Of a DNA stretch of 64,000 nucleotides, positions 1-10,495 are shown piece by piece. Position 1 is the first letter of the stretch. Each line of letters starts with the position of its first letter. Under the pieces are notes generated by a model, which saw only the letters and a list, made by a program, of their open reading frames with translations, did no database searches and was not told where the DNA came from. The stretch covers positions 62,001 to 126,000 of the forward strand of contig NW_024067996.1 in the NCBI RefSeq assembly GCF_009389715.1, given 5' to 3'. Source of the DNA: Phoenix dactylifera (taxonomy: Eukaryota; Streptophyta; Magnoliopsida; Arecales; Arecaceae). Made by a program: the position numbers and the translations under genes.

Positions 1-2320
1 GACGACCCCGAGTTGCCTCCCGTATCCACGGAGGAAGCACCGAGGCCATCATGGGTCCTACACTCGGACGGGTCTTCAACTTCGGGGGGTAGCGGAGCCG
101 GGCTCATCCTCACCAGTCCAGATGGAGTGGTGGCCGAGCAAGCCTTGCGCCTCGAATTTCCAGCCTCGAACAACGAGGCTGAATATGAGGCTCTCATCGC
201 CGGGCTCAAGCTGGCGAAAGAACTGAAAGTGAAGGACCTAAAGGCCTTCAGCGACTCCCAGCTGGTAGTGAACCAGATCCAAGGAGACTTTGAAGCTAAA
301 GAGCCCTCCATGCAAAAGTATCTCCAAAAGGTGCGGGAACTTACGTCTGCCCTGAATTCTTTCAATATTCAGTACATTCCCAGAGCGGAAAACCTCAGGG
401 CAGACCAGCTGTCCAAATTGGCAACCTCCCGCATGAGCGAGCTTCCCAAGGGAACAACGCTCGAGTATCTTCAGATCCCCAGCGCGGAGGAACCCGAGCC
501 CACCATGTGCATCGACTCCGAGCCAAGCTGGATCGATGGGCTCGTCTGCTACCTCCAAGACGGGACCCTACCTCATGACGAGACGGAGGCTCGCCGAATC
601 AAGCGCCAAGCCCCCCGGTATGTCTTGTACGAGAATAGGCTTTATCGACGATCATTTACTTCTCCCCTTCTCAGATGCCTCCGCCCCTCCGAGGCGGACT
701 ATGCCCTCCGAGAGGTCCATGAAGGGATCTGCGGAAATCACCTGGAGGTTCGGGCACTGGCCCATAAGATCCTGCGGCAAGGATATTACTGGCCCACGCT
801 CCAGAAAGATGCGACCGATTTCGTCCGGAGGTGCGATCGGTGTCAACGAAACGCCAATATCCAGCGCCGACCTTCGGCCCTGCTGACTTCCATCATCGCC
901 CCCTGGCCGTTTGCCCAATGGGGGATCGACATCCTGGGGCCCTTTTCCCTAGCCTCCGGACAAAGAAAGTTCCTAGTCGTCTCCATCGACTACTTCACCA
1001 AATGGGTCGAGGCCGAACCTGTCGCCCGGATTACCGAGCAAAAGATGCGGGACTTCGTGTGGAAGTCCGTAATTTGCAGATTCGGACTGCCCCGTATCCT
1101 TATATCCGACAATGGTCGGCAATTCGATAATGTCCATTTCAGGGAATTTTGCTCTGAGCTCGGCATCGACCACCGCTTCACCTCGGTTGCTCATCCCCAG
1201 ACAAATGGGGAAACCGAGGTAACTAACCGCACTATTTTGCAGGGACTCAAGGCTAGGCTTGATCGGTCCAAAGGACAGTGGGTCGAGGACTTGTACAACG
1301 TCCTCTGGGCGTATCGGACTACTTTCCGACTGCCCACAGGAGAGACCCCCTTCAACCTAGCATACGGCACTGAAGCCGTCATCCCGCTAGAGATCGGCCT
1401 TCCTTCTCCAAGGGTGGAGCACTACGACCCTGACACCAATTCCTCCCAGCTCAAGGGCAACTTGGACCTCGTTGAAGAGACACGAGAGGTCGCCCGGGTT
1501 CGTATGGCAAGATACCAACAGAGAACGGCCCAATACTACAACTCCAGAGTAGGGGTGGCAATCGGGTCGGGTCAGGCATAAACAGGTCGGGTCAAATACA
1601 GGTCGGGTCAGAAAACTATAAATCTGAACCCGACCTGTTTATTAAACGGATCAGGAATTACAAACCTGAACCTGACCTGTTTATTAAACAGGTAACCCGA
1701 CCCGACCTGTTTAACCTGTTTACCCAATCCGACCCGACCCGTTTAACCTGTTTGCCCAACCTGACCCGTTTAACCTGTTTAGACCTGTTTAATCTGTCCA
1801 ACCCAACCTGTTTAACCTGCCCAACCCGACCTGTTTAGACATGTTTAGACCCGTTTAACCTGTTTAGACCCGTTTAACCTGTTTAACCCGTTTAACCTGT
1901 TTAGACCTGTTTAACCTGCCCAACAATTAAACGGTTTAAACGGGTCAGACATCTAAAACCCGTATCCGACCCAATTAATAAACAGGTTAAACAGGTCGAC
2001 CTGTTTACGACCCGAACCTGTTTAGGCCAAACCCAAACCTGTTTATGGCGGGTCGAACACGGGTCGGGTTGGCGGGTCGGGTCATATTTTGCCACCCCTA
2101 CTCCAGAGTCAAGCCCAAGCTCTTCAAAGTAGGGGACCTCGTTCTCAGAAGAGCCGAGGTTTCTCAACCGACCGAGCAAGGGAAGCTCGCCCCAAATTGG
2201 GAAGGGCCGTATCAAATCGCCCGGGTACAACGACCAGGGGCGTACAAATTGAAGTCCCTGGAGGGGACTCTGATCCCGCGAAGCTGGAACTCTGAGAATC
2301 TACGAGTGTACTACCAATGA
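1..2320 (+). pseudogene. Tat-type pol fragment (RNase H-integrase), interrupted by a hAT insertion
   Basis: This is the C-terminal part of a retrotransposon polyprotein. The frame is open from base 1, so the visible ATG at 13 is not a true start. Numbered from that ATG, the RNase H domain spans about residues 12-142 with acidic residues D19, E55, D81 and D131. The integrase zinc finger has H236, H243, C274 and C277. The integrase core has D306, D366 and E402, giving the DD35E spacing. The reading frame runs into inserted DNA at 1550 and stops at 1581. The original frame resumes at 2101 and ends at 2320 after a typical Tat integrase C-terminal region (GKLAPNWEGPYQIA, then NLRVYYQ). Apart from the insertion I see no frameshift or stop, so the copy was probably coding-competent here before the hAT landed. 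Its role was cDNA integration; it is now broken. Confidence 0.9.
1550..2100. mobile_element. Non-autonomous hAT element nested in pol
   Basis: A 551-bp insertion bounded by perfect 12-bp inverted termini, TAGGGGTGGCAA at the left and TTGCCACCCCTA at the right. It is flanked by an 8-bp direct repeat, CTCCAGAG, at 1542-1549 and 2101-2108. Removing the element and one repeat restores the pol frame. Both the terminal sequence and the 8-bp duplication fit the hAT superfamily. The interior has no transposase. It is built of short repeats around ACCTGTTTAACCTG and CCCGACCTGTTT on one strand and GGGTCGGGTCA on the other, of the kind bound by hAT transposases near their ends. Movement would need a transposase supplied elsewhere. 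Confidence 0.92.
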
Positions 2321-2440
2321 AACCCCATGGGGTTTAAGACGATCGGGACTATAGACTCAATCTCTTTTCTGCGAATGAACCGCCTATTTTAATGATTACA
2401 ATTCTCTTCTAATGTTGGGTCGTTTTGTGATCCTCAGATT

Positions 2441-3470
2441 CCTCGACTAAGATCGGGATGCCCCGAGGCTCGACCGTAGAGTCCCAAACTCCCTCGACCT
2501 CGGGAAGTATCGCAGGACGATGAGACATCGGCTTGGCGCAAGATTCCCTCGACTAAGGTCGGGATGCCCCGAGGGTCGACCGTAGAGAACCAGACTCCCT
2601 CGACCTCGGAAAGCGTCGCAGGTCGGTAGAGCGTGGCCAGACCCACCGGCCTGACGAACGATCCCTCGACTAAGGTCGGGATGCCCCGAGGGTCGACCGT
2701 AGAGAACCAGACTCCCTCGACCTCGGGAAGCGTCGCAGGTCAGTAGAGCGTGCCCAGACCCACCGGCCTGACGAACGATCCCTCGACTAAGGTCGGGATG
2801 CCCCGAGGGTCGACCGTAGAGAACCAGACTCCCTCGACCTCGGGAAGCGTCGCAGGTCGGTAGAGCGTACCCAGACCCGCCGACCTGACGAACGATCCCT
2901 CGACTAAGGTCGGGATGCCCCAAGGGTCGACCGTAGAGAACCAGACTCCCTCGACCTCGGAAAGCGTCGCAGGTCGGTAGAGCGTGCCCAGACCCACCGG
3001 CCTGACGAACGATCCCTCGACTAAGGTCGGGATGCCCCGAGAGTCGACCGTAGAGAACCAGACTCCCTCGACCTCGGGAAGCGTCGCAGGTCGGTAGAGC
3101 GTGACCAGACCCGCCGACCTGACGAACGATCCCCCCGACTAAGGTCGGGATGCCCCGAGGGTCGACCGTAGAGTCCCAAACTCCCTCGACCTCGGGAGGC
3201 ACCACAGGTCAGCAAAGCGTCCACAGACCCGCCGACCTGACGAACGATCCCCCGACTAAGGTCGGGATGCCCCGAGGGTCGACCGTAGAGTCCCAAACTC
3301 CCTCGACCTCGGGAGGCACCACAGGTCAGCAAAGCGTCCACAGACCCGCCGACCTGACGCGAGATCCCTCGACCAAGGTTGGGGCTCCCCGAGGTCCGAC
3401 CATAAGGTCTCAAGCTCCCTCGATCTCGCAAAAAGCTACAAATCAATAAAGTCTCCCCAAATCCTCTCAA
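2441..3470. repeat. 117-bp tandem array in the 3' untranslated region of the Tat element
   Basis: About nine head-to-tail units. The phrase CCTCGACTAAGGTCGGGATG recurs near 2441, 2547, 2664, 2781, 2898, 3015, 3133, 3250 and 3367, mostly 117 bp apart; the first interval is 106 bp. Units differ by scattered point changes and the last is degenerate. Because 117 is a multiple of three and the units lack stops in some frames, long spurious ORFs appear on the minus strand; they are not genes. Confidence 0.93.
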
Positions 3471-4373
3471 CCTCGGCGGGTGCCGTCGGGTCCGTGAGAA
3501 GCCCGAGCCCCCTTAAAGTCAAAAATGACTCCGGAGGTCGACGAGGAAGGGAGGCAACCTACTCCGCCATGTGAAGCATAACTCTGAGAAGGCAAGAGGT
3601 ACATCTAACTCGACGCCCTCCTTGTCAAATTTTATCTACATACTGCTAAGCGGAATCTCATCCAACGTCGGAGTCTTATCTCGCCCCAAAGCCGGGCTTC
3701 TCCAATGGGTCGGCTTAAGACCGATCTCCTAACCACATTATGCATGCTCCGCTCATCAAGTCTCCACAATTTGTACAAAGTCTTCATAAATTAGGGCCCA
3801 ACACGGCCCCCATGCGTAAACTCCGATGTTTAGCTGAGAAAGTGGTCCCGGCCGCGAGTGTACCAGCCAAACACAAATACCAAGGCAATCTTTGAAAATC
3901 CCAGCCTTGCTCACCGAAATCTCGGCAGAGTCCGAGAACGATAACTATGAAAACCTTCGGCAATAACTTGATTATTAGCCCACGTTCCCCGCGAAGGGTC
4001 CGAAATTGAGTTCGGGAACCCGACTAGACCCCCCGAATAACGGCACATTAATAAGCGGGGAGTCTCGATTACGGGATCGAGGCGCCGCCTCGTTGAGCCC
4101 GAGGACCCTCACCATGGGTCCGCCGCACGAAGCGATCTTGGCAATCCAAGAGACGCCACCCCCGTTACATCCGCTCCGAGAAACGTAAGGATACGAGCTC
4201 CACCATAAGTTCGCTGAATAAAGCAACCTCGAAACGCCCAAGGGCGCAGGTCTCGCCACAAAAACTCCGAGAAACACGAGGGCGCGGACGAGATTCGCCC
4301 CCCAACTTTAATGATAGACTTTACTTCCCACGTCCGAGCCCGCAGGCCGCTCGAACTCGGAAGTCGGGGGTAG
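3471..4373 (+). other. 3' untranslated region of the Tat element
   Basis: About 900 bp between the tandem array and the LTR with no convincing ORF. It ends in a purine-rich stretch (GGAAGTCGGGGGTAG, 4359-4373) immediately before the LTR, in the position and composition of the polypurine tract that primes second-strand cDNA synthesis. Confidence 0.6.
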
Positions 4374-5355
4374 TGTTGGGGGAATAAGATTTTTCCCCCC
4401 AGGAGACACAAATGCCCCCAAGAAGCCGCACAATCGCCGACCCTGAACAGCCAAGGTCGGCGTCCGACCTCGGAACGCCCGACCTCAAGACATCCAACCT
4501 CGAGACCTCCGACCTAGGAAAATCCTGATGCTCAAGGTCTACCCTTGTCAGCCACCTACTACGGCCGTACTCCTCTGAGGTCCAACTGAGGACCATATCC
4601 TGCCGCTGCTTCAGCATTTATTGCGCATGACTACTGTAAACCTCCAGTTCACTCAACAATCAATGCGGATCTCCGGCTTACTCCACAATTAATGCGGATC
4701 TCCGGCCTACTCTGCAATTAATGCGGATCTCCGGCTTACTCCACAATTAATGCGTATGGCTCCTGTCATCTACGGACTCTCAGCTCTCCACGGCAAGTTA
4801 GCCCAGCAGAGTCTGGTCAACCATGATAAGTCTCTGATCTCGGCCATACCTCCGACACCAATGCAATGATTCGCCTGGTAGCGTACTGGTTCGGGTCGTA
4901 CGACGCCCTCACCGCCGACATCAGCACAATGATTCGCCTGACCGTGCGCCGACCTGAGCCACATGCCGAGCCGTACTATGGCCTCGCCGTGTTACATCGC
5001 AGGTAAACCGACCCCCACCTATAAAAGGGAGCCTTGGCTTCTCAGGAGGGGATTGGAAAATTCCGTGCCCTACAAACACTGTTTATCTCCTCTCTACACA
5101 CTTTGCCCCCTCCCTGACTTGAGCGTCGGAGGGCCGGCGCCGGAAAACCCGGCCACCGGCTTGCCTGCAGGCACCCCAGACGGCGGACGCCGCCCGCTGA
5201 CGGATCGCCGCTCCGCTGTGAGGACCCCCTGCTCCCTCTCTCCGGCCACCCCAAACGGAGGACGCCGCCCGCCGACTGGTCGCCGCCCCGCAGTGGTGAC
5301 CCGCAGCTCCCTCTTCCTCGACCGAAGATTGCCCCCGGGTCCAATTTCCAGCAAC
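4374..5355 (+). repeat. 3' LTR of the Tat element
   Basis: It begins TGTTGGGGGAATAAG directly after the polypurine tract and ends close to a CA at about 5355. A TATA box (CTATAAAAGG, about 5020) sits where U3 promoter elements are expected. Four copies of a 29-bp unit containing AATGCGGATCTCCGG lie at 4662-4757. Downstream of the TATA box the sequence is GC-rich and contains two similar blocks (GGACGCCGCCCGC at about 5185 and 5260). The left LTR is not in the window, so the right boundary is inferred. Confidence 0.7.
4662..4757. repeat. 29-bp tandem repeat within the LTR
   Basis: The phrase AATGCGGATCTCCGG starts at 4662, 4691 and 4720, and a truncated fourth copy starts at 4749, an exact 29-bp step. 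It lies in the presumed U3 region and could multiply a protein-binding site; that is inference. Confidence 0.85.
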
Positions 5356-7307
5356 AAGTAGTCCAATTGCAATGAGACATGAGGGGTGGTTGCGTCAGAG
5401 GTTCCCTTCATCTCTCTTTGACGAGGGACGCATAGTTAGGGACAGGCCTTCTTTCTCCTCCTCGTAGCGTGTGTCACAGGTTGTGGACAAAAGAAAGACG
5501 ACCAGCCGAAGACACAATTATAAGCCTTCACAGTGCGAGAGGTGCTTAAATCAAGCGGAGGTGGACAAGAAGCACAACTTATCCCTCTTTTTAGACCCAT
5601 TTGAAAGGGGACGCCCCACCCCCTCGCCAGCCCCTTCCAACTCACCAGTCAAACAACCTAAGGCCACACTCTAGAGCACTAGCCAGACAAAAGCCAGAGG
5701 TCCATTTATTCTTACCATGGTCCACAGCCCTTTCCTCCTTCCTATCCCTCTCCACTAGCTTTTATCGTAAAATGCCGTCATCCTAAGAGCTAACCCACAC
5801 TTCATACAAATATGAGAACCCAATCACTTTGTGCTTTCCCCCAGCGCCTTGTTTCTTGGACGTATGTTGCGAATATGTACTGCTGGCTACATTGGCTTTG
5901 TCTGATGGCCCTCGTCCCAGAAAGAAAGGATGGACCATGTCGTAGAACCGGTGCTTCCATGCAGCCTCTCTTTTTCTCAAAAAATGGCCCCAATTATGTA
6001 CTGAAAGGAAGGATATTTTGGTGAGTACTTGCGGCTGTTGGTATTTGAGGGGATCCCACCGGCTGATCTTGCTTGGACACGGAACCAAGCACACCCTTGG
6101 CTTGGCAAGAAACCACCCCCTCGATCTAATATCACTGTAGCTCCCTTCCTTTTCATGAGTAGAACCACAGTGTCCTAGAAATGGAATCTAGGGATGGTGA
6201 ATGAGTTGATGGGGTACTCCACTGGGAGGGGAGAGACAATGCCCCATATGCGTTCACCCCCGCACTGTCATCTTCTTCCCTTACATTGCCTTCAAAAGTC
6301 TTGTCACTTCGTCAACTTTCGATCAGCCTTATCCTCCTGCCATACACAATCAATTAATGCTCCCATTGTTACTGACATCTCAGTGTTCCACACTCCAAAA
6401 CACCTTCCAATGCTTGCCTTGGGAAGTGAGCTGACGGTCGTACTGTAGGTGCCCATTCTGAAATTTGTGGCCATGCTGATTTGACAATTGACGTGCTGTG
6501 ATATAAATCAAATATTGCTTTTAATCTACGGGTACGTTTAGAGGACATGTCAGGAGGCGAGCCGGTACCATGTTCATCACCACAATAATATGTCCAGTGG
6601 ATCAACCTCACCATGCACCACCGACGATTTTACCACCAGCGATTTGTGTGGGAAAAATATATTTAGGAAGGATAATTAATTAAGTACAGTAAACAAAGCT
6701 CTCGTCAAAGTATCACAGTGTAACACATTGATGGTGGATGGTACAAGGATACACACTTCCACATATGGGGGGAAACGATGAACCTCGCAAAAGAACAGCG
6801 CGGCAAAAATTAGATTGATGAGACTGGGCATACGCCACAAAAATATGTTCTGCCGTAGTGAGATCATGAAGACCAAAAATGACATTTTATAACTCGGATG
6901 GAAGAAACAAGAATGGATTTACACAAGCTTCTGTTATACTCATGGAATTGATAGCCATAAAGCTGGCAATCAGTTAAAAATGTTCGAAAATGTTCCCAAG
7001 TCATTTGTGGAGGCATCTTTTAAAGCTGTGCACCATGGCCATCTTGATGAGATGAGACATGAATGATAGTCGATAGATTAGTTGTTTTTATTAGGAAAGG
7101 ATCGATGTACACGCAAAGCCTTATCCATCTTGCTTTCACTAAACTTTAACATCAAAAATAAAGTCCATGGTATCATTTTCAACACTTCATTGTCTGTAGT
7201 GTAATAATTTTCCGGGATCTGGACACACTATGGACAACCCGCACAGATCCCTTAAATGCCATGTCGGTTAGGCAAAATCGCACAGAAAACACACAGGCAC
7301 ACGCACA

Positions 7308-7373
<66 letters not shown>

Positions 7374-8186
7374 AGGGAGGGGAAGCTCTATAAACTTGCA
7401 TTGGTCATTGTAAAATATTGGTCAGCCAAAAGGTTGCTCAAGATGTAACTTTAAAAGCGAGGAGGATACAGTTAGGAGATCTTCATTGCGAGCTTTGGCT
7501 GTAGAGTCAGTAGCTGCTACAGCTTTCCTGCTGCCTTTCCAACTTACCAAGCAGAAAAAAATAACAACCAAAGAAACAAACATAGGGAACAAAAAGAAAA
7601 CAGCGAGTCGAGAGAAAACAAGAGATGAGGCTGCGTTGCCGTCAAGTCTCCATCTCGTATTTTGTCATGTCTCACATGCCTCGCCTCTCCTCTACTTTTG
7701 AGGACCTACACTTTGTCCATTTCCAAGTCCAAGACTCTGGAGAGTTGCTGTCTACCTGTCATCTCAAGTCGAATTAATCACAGACCACGGGAATCGCATA
7801 AATGTAGTCTGTCTTCATTTGAGAATAAAATCTTCCGTCTTTTTTGTTTGCCTATGATCTTGGTTCCGCTTGGCCCTTTGTTTTGCTCTGCAACATGATC
7901 CATTGTGGGCTCTCCATAAAAAGCCAACATTTCTCCCACCAATATTTACGACCATAGGTCCAAACATGATGCATATTAAACGTTTCACCAAAATTTCAAA
8001 AGAATTCATAAAATATTATTTCTTAAAAGTAAGAAATATGCAAATATGGTGAAATATAATGGATGGGAACAAAAATTATATGAGATAAAAAAAATATAAA
8101 ACAAGCTTCTTATTTTATCATGTTTCATCTAGTGCTTATCTTAAAGAAGAAACGTAAGATGTTATAGACTTTTCTACTAATAGAGT
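5356..8186. other. Intergenic, no gene recognised
   Basis: About 2.8 kb of moderately AT-rich DNA. All ORFs are short and none matches a family I recognise. Apart from a TG/AG microsatellite I see no repeat, RNA gene or element boundary. Confidence 0.6.
7309..7372. repeat. Compound microsatellite (TG)n(AG)n
   Basis: TG dinucleotides from 7309 to 7350, with one TA interruption, run directly into AG dinucleotides to 7372. Confidence 0.95.
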
Positions 8187-8194
8187 CGTCAGTC

Positions 8195-10013
8195 TAGAGT
8201 TGGGCACTGGGCCGGGCCGCCCACGGCCCGGCACAGCCCGATAGCTACAGTGTCGGGCCGTGCCTGGCACGGCCCATTTAAAGGGGTCGTGCCGGGTCAC
8301 AGGTTACTGGCCCGCGGGCCGACCCAGGCACGGCCCGCTTCGGGCCTGGGCCGGCACGGCCCGCTCTAGGCCCGCGGGCCAAGCACGGCACGGCCCGCGG
8401 GCCAGCCCGGCACGGCCCATCAGGGCCGGGCTGGCCCGCGGGCCTGGCACGGTCCGGGCCTGGGCCCGGCCCGGCCCGATAAAAATTAATGCTTCATAAA
8501 TTTTTTTAATAAATTAATAAATATTAAAAACTAAGGATTTATGAATATAAAGCCACCTTAATGGTGGGGGATTTGGCATAGACCCCTACCAGTTTATTAA
8601 TTTAAATCAAAATGGTACATGAAGGGAGGTTTGGACCTTGGTCTGACCTCCAGAATACATTAAGAAAGGGACCAAAGGGCCGAGGTTTGGACCTTGGTCT
8701 GACCTCCAGAATACAATAAAAATGTACAATTATAAAAAATTAAGAAATCTTACTAATCATCAGTGATTCAGTGAATCAGTATTCACTCTTCAGTCTTCAG
8801 TAGTGTTTGTATCATCATCATCAGAGGATGTTGTATTATGTCCACCTTTATCTTGAAGTCTTGCCTCAGCATCCAACCAATCTTTGAAGCAGAGAAGCAT
8901 CTCCACCGTTTCGCCCGTCATCCTACTTCTCTTTTCGTCAAGAACACGCCGACCTGCACTAAAAGCGGATTCCGATGCTACCGTGGACATCGGCACAGCT
9001 AAAATATCGCGTGCAATTGCAGACATAACAGGATATTGATTTCTAACACTCTTCCACCAAGTTAATACATATAGATTCTCTATTTGATTTTCATCATATG
9101 CAGACTGAAGATCATTTCATAAATAAAATTCTAGTTCACTACTTAAAGATGAAGAAGATGAAGATAAACTTGAAGCATGTGTGTGTCTTCTCTGTGCAAT
9201 GAATGAAAAAATAGATGACGAACGAGAACTACTAGAAGAAGGAATAGAGGTTTGTATTTGTGTTCTAAATCCACGAATTTTTTCATCATATATAGCATAA
9301 ATATCATAAAGAAGTTATTTTACCTCATTTTTAGTAGGTTCAGGATCTTTAATCATATTTTCACAGTATGCATCAAGTAAAATTAGCACGCCATTTAATT
9401 TAACTCTAGGATCAAATACAGCAGCTAAGTTATGCATAGGACATATCTTGTCCCAATACTCATTCCATTTAGATTCCATTAGGTCAATAATAGGCATTAA
9501 AACATCATCATATCTATGTTCTGCAAATTTTTGACTAATTATATATGCTTGTTGTAAAAATGAACATGAAGTTGGATAATAAATACCAGAAAGAACATTG
9601 GTAGCATTATAAAAACTAAGCAAAAAATCTTCCAAAATTTTTCCTTTATTCGAATCAGTTTCAGTCAATGTAAAGCCTAATCCACGATCATTAATATATG
9701 CACTTAATAAGTTTCCCAAAATAGCCGTTGGAAACGGCTATTTTCCTCACCCCTCACCGTTGCGGGCCGTGCCTGGCACGGCCCGTTTGCACCCGTTACG
9801 GGCCGTGCCTGGCACGGCCCATGGCGTGCCGTGCCCGGCCCGGCCCGCCAATAGACGGGCCGGGGGCCGGGCCGGGCTTCCTTTTGCGCCCGCGACGGGC
9901 CGTGCCGGCACGGCCCGCTTCATAAGCGGGCCGGGCCAGGCACGGCCCGTTTAGACCTTGGGCCCGGTGGGCCTGGGCCGGGCCGGCCCGGCACGGCCCG
10001 ATGCCCAACACTA
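8195..10013 (-). mobile_element. hAT transposon (RICESLEEPER-like), defective
   Basis: A 1,819-bp element with inverted termini TAGAGTTGGGCA (left) and, read inward from the right, TAGTGTTGGGCA, differing at one position. It is flanked by a perfect 8-bp target duplication, CGTCAGTC, at 8187-8194 and 10014-10021. Both subterminal regions are extremely GC-rich and made of overlapping palindromes such as CGGGCCGTGCCTGGCACGG. The centre is AT-rich and holds a minus-strand transposase remnant. The termini, 8-bp duplication and transposase family all agree on hAT. The N-terminal half of the transposase is missing and two stops interrupt the rest, so it cannot move itself. Confidence 0.95.
8790..9719 (-). 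pseudogene. hAT transposase remnant (C-terminal half)
   Basis: Read on the minus strand, one frame covers the whole interval with in-frame stops at 9315-9317 (TAA) and 9117-9119 (TGA). The upstream part, with motifs such as NVLSGIYYPTS and FDPRVKLNGV, resembles the RNase H-fold segment of plant hAT transposases. The downstream part has the hAT C-terminal dimerisation signature STVASESAFSAGRRVLDEKR and ends in an acidic tail. The BED zinc finger and first catalytic segment are absent: the fragment abuts the GC-rich subterminal repeats without an ATG. There are no frameshifts, only nonsense changes, which fits an internal deletion followed by modest decay. Confidence 0.9.
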
Positions 10014-10104
10014 CGTCAGTCCCATAATTAAAAAAAAAAATAAAAGAAAGAAAATCACAAGTGGCATCCTTTTTCTTCCTCGTTTCCAAAGCATACTTTT
10101 TATC

Positions 10105-10495
10105 GGTACATACTATATAACTAAATAATACACACCAAATAAATTAGTCATTTAGCAAGCCAATACATATATATATGTAAATTGATATATGATTTTTAGA
10201 ACATAGTGTTCACCAATACACAGTACATGATCAGATGATACACACTTAACAAATTAGTCATTTAGCAACCTAATATATACCTCTAACGAAATTGATATAC
10301 AGTTTTCAGAGCATTATATTCATCAGTATATATCTTTAAATAAATTGATACATAATTTTAAAAAATTGCTTTTTTCGGTACATACTATATGGCCAGATAA
10401 TACACATCAAACAAATTAGTCATCTAACAAGCCAGTACAAACTTCTAGATAAATCAATACATAGTTTTCAGAATATGATATTCATCAGTACCTGT
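10105..10495. repeat. Degenerate tandem repeat, about 3 units
   Basis: Three imperfect copies of an AT-rich unit containing GGTACATACT, AAATTAGTCATTTAGCAA, an AAATTGATACA block and CATCAGTA. The copies begin near 10105, 10222 and 10377, so spacing is irregular (about 117-155 bp). No coding potential. Confidence 0.65.

Larger units (their letters stand above)
1..5355 (+). mobile_element. Ty3/gypsy (Tat lineage) LTR retrotransposon, 3' half
   Basis: The window opens inside the pol gene of an LTR retrotransposon and runs to the end of its 3' LTR. In order: RNase H, integrase, a nested hAT insertion, the end of pol, an array of 117-bp repeats, a further 3' untranslated stretch, and an LTR beginning TGTTGGGGG at 4374. 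The RNase H is of the extra 'archaeal' type that marks the plant Tat clade, and tandem arrays in the 3' untranslated region are known from that clade. The 5' LTR, gag, protease and reverse transcriptase lie outside the window, so the target duplication cannot be checked. The end at 5355 is set by a CA dinucleotide and is approximate. Confidence 0.85.

Noticed and set aside
2447..3470. Minus-strand ORFs of 252 and 149 codons
   Set aside because: Frames held open by the 117-bp tandem array; no domain.
4963..5411. Overlapping ORFs of 105-132 codons on both strands
   Set aside because: GC-rich part of the Tat LTR; no homology and all frames equally open.
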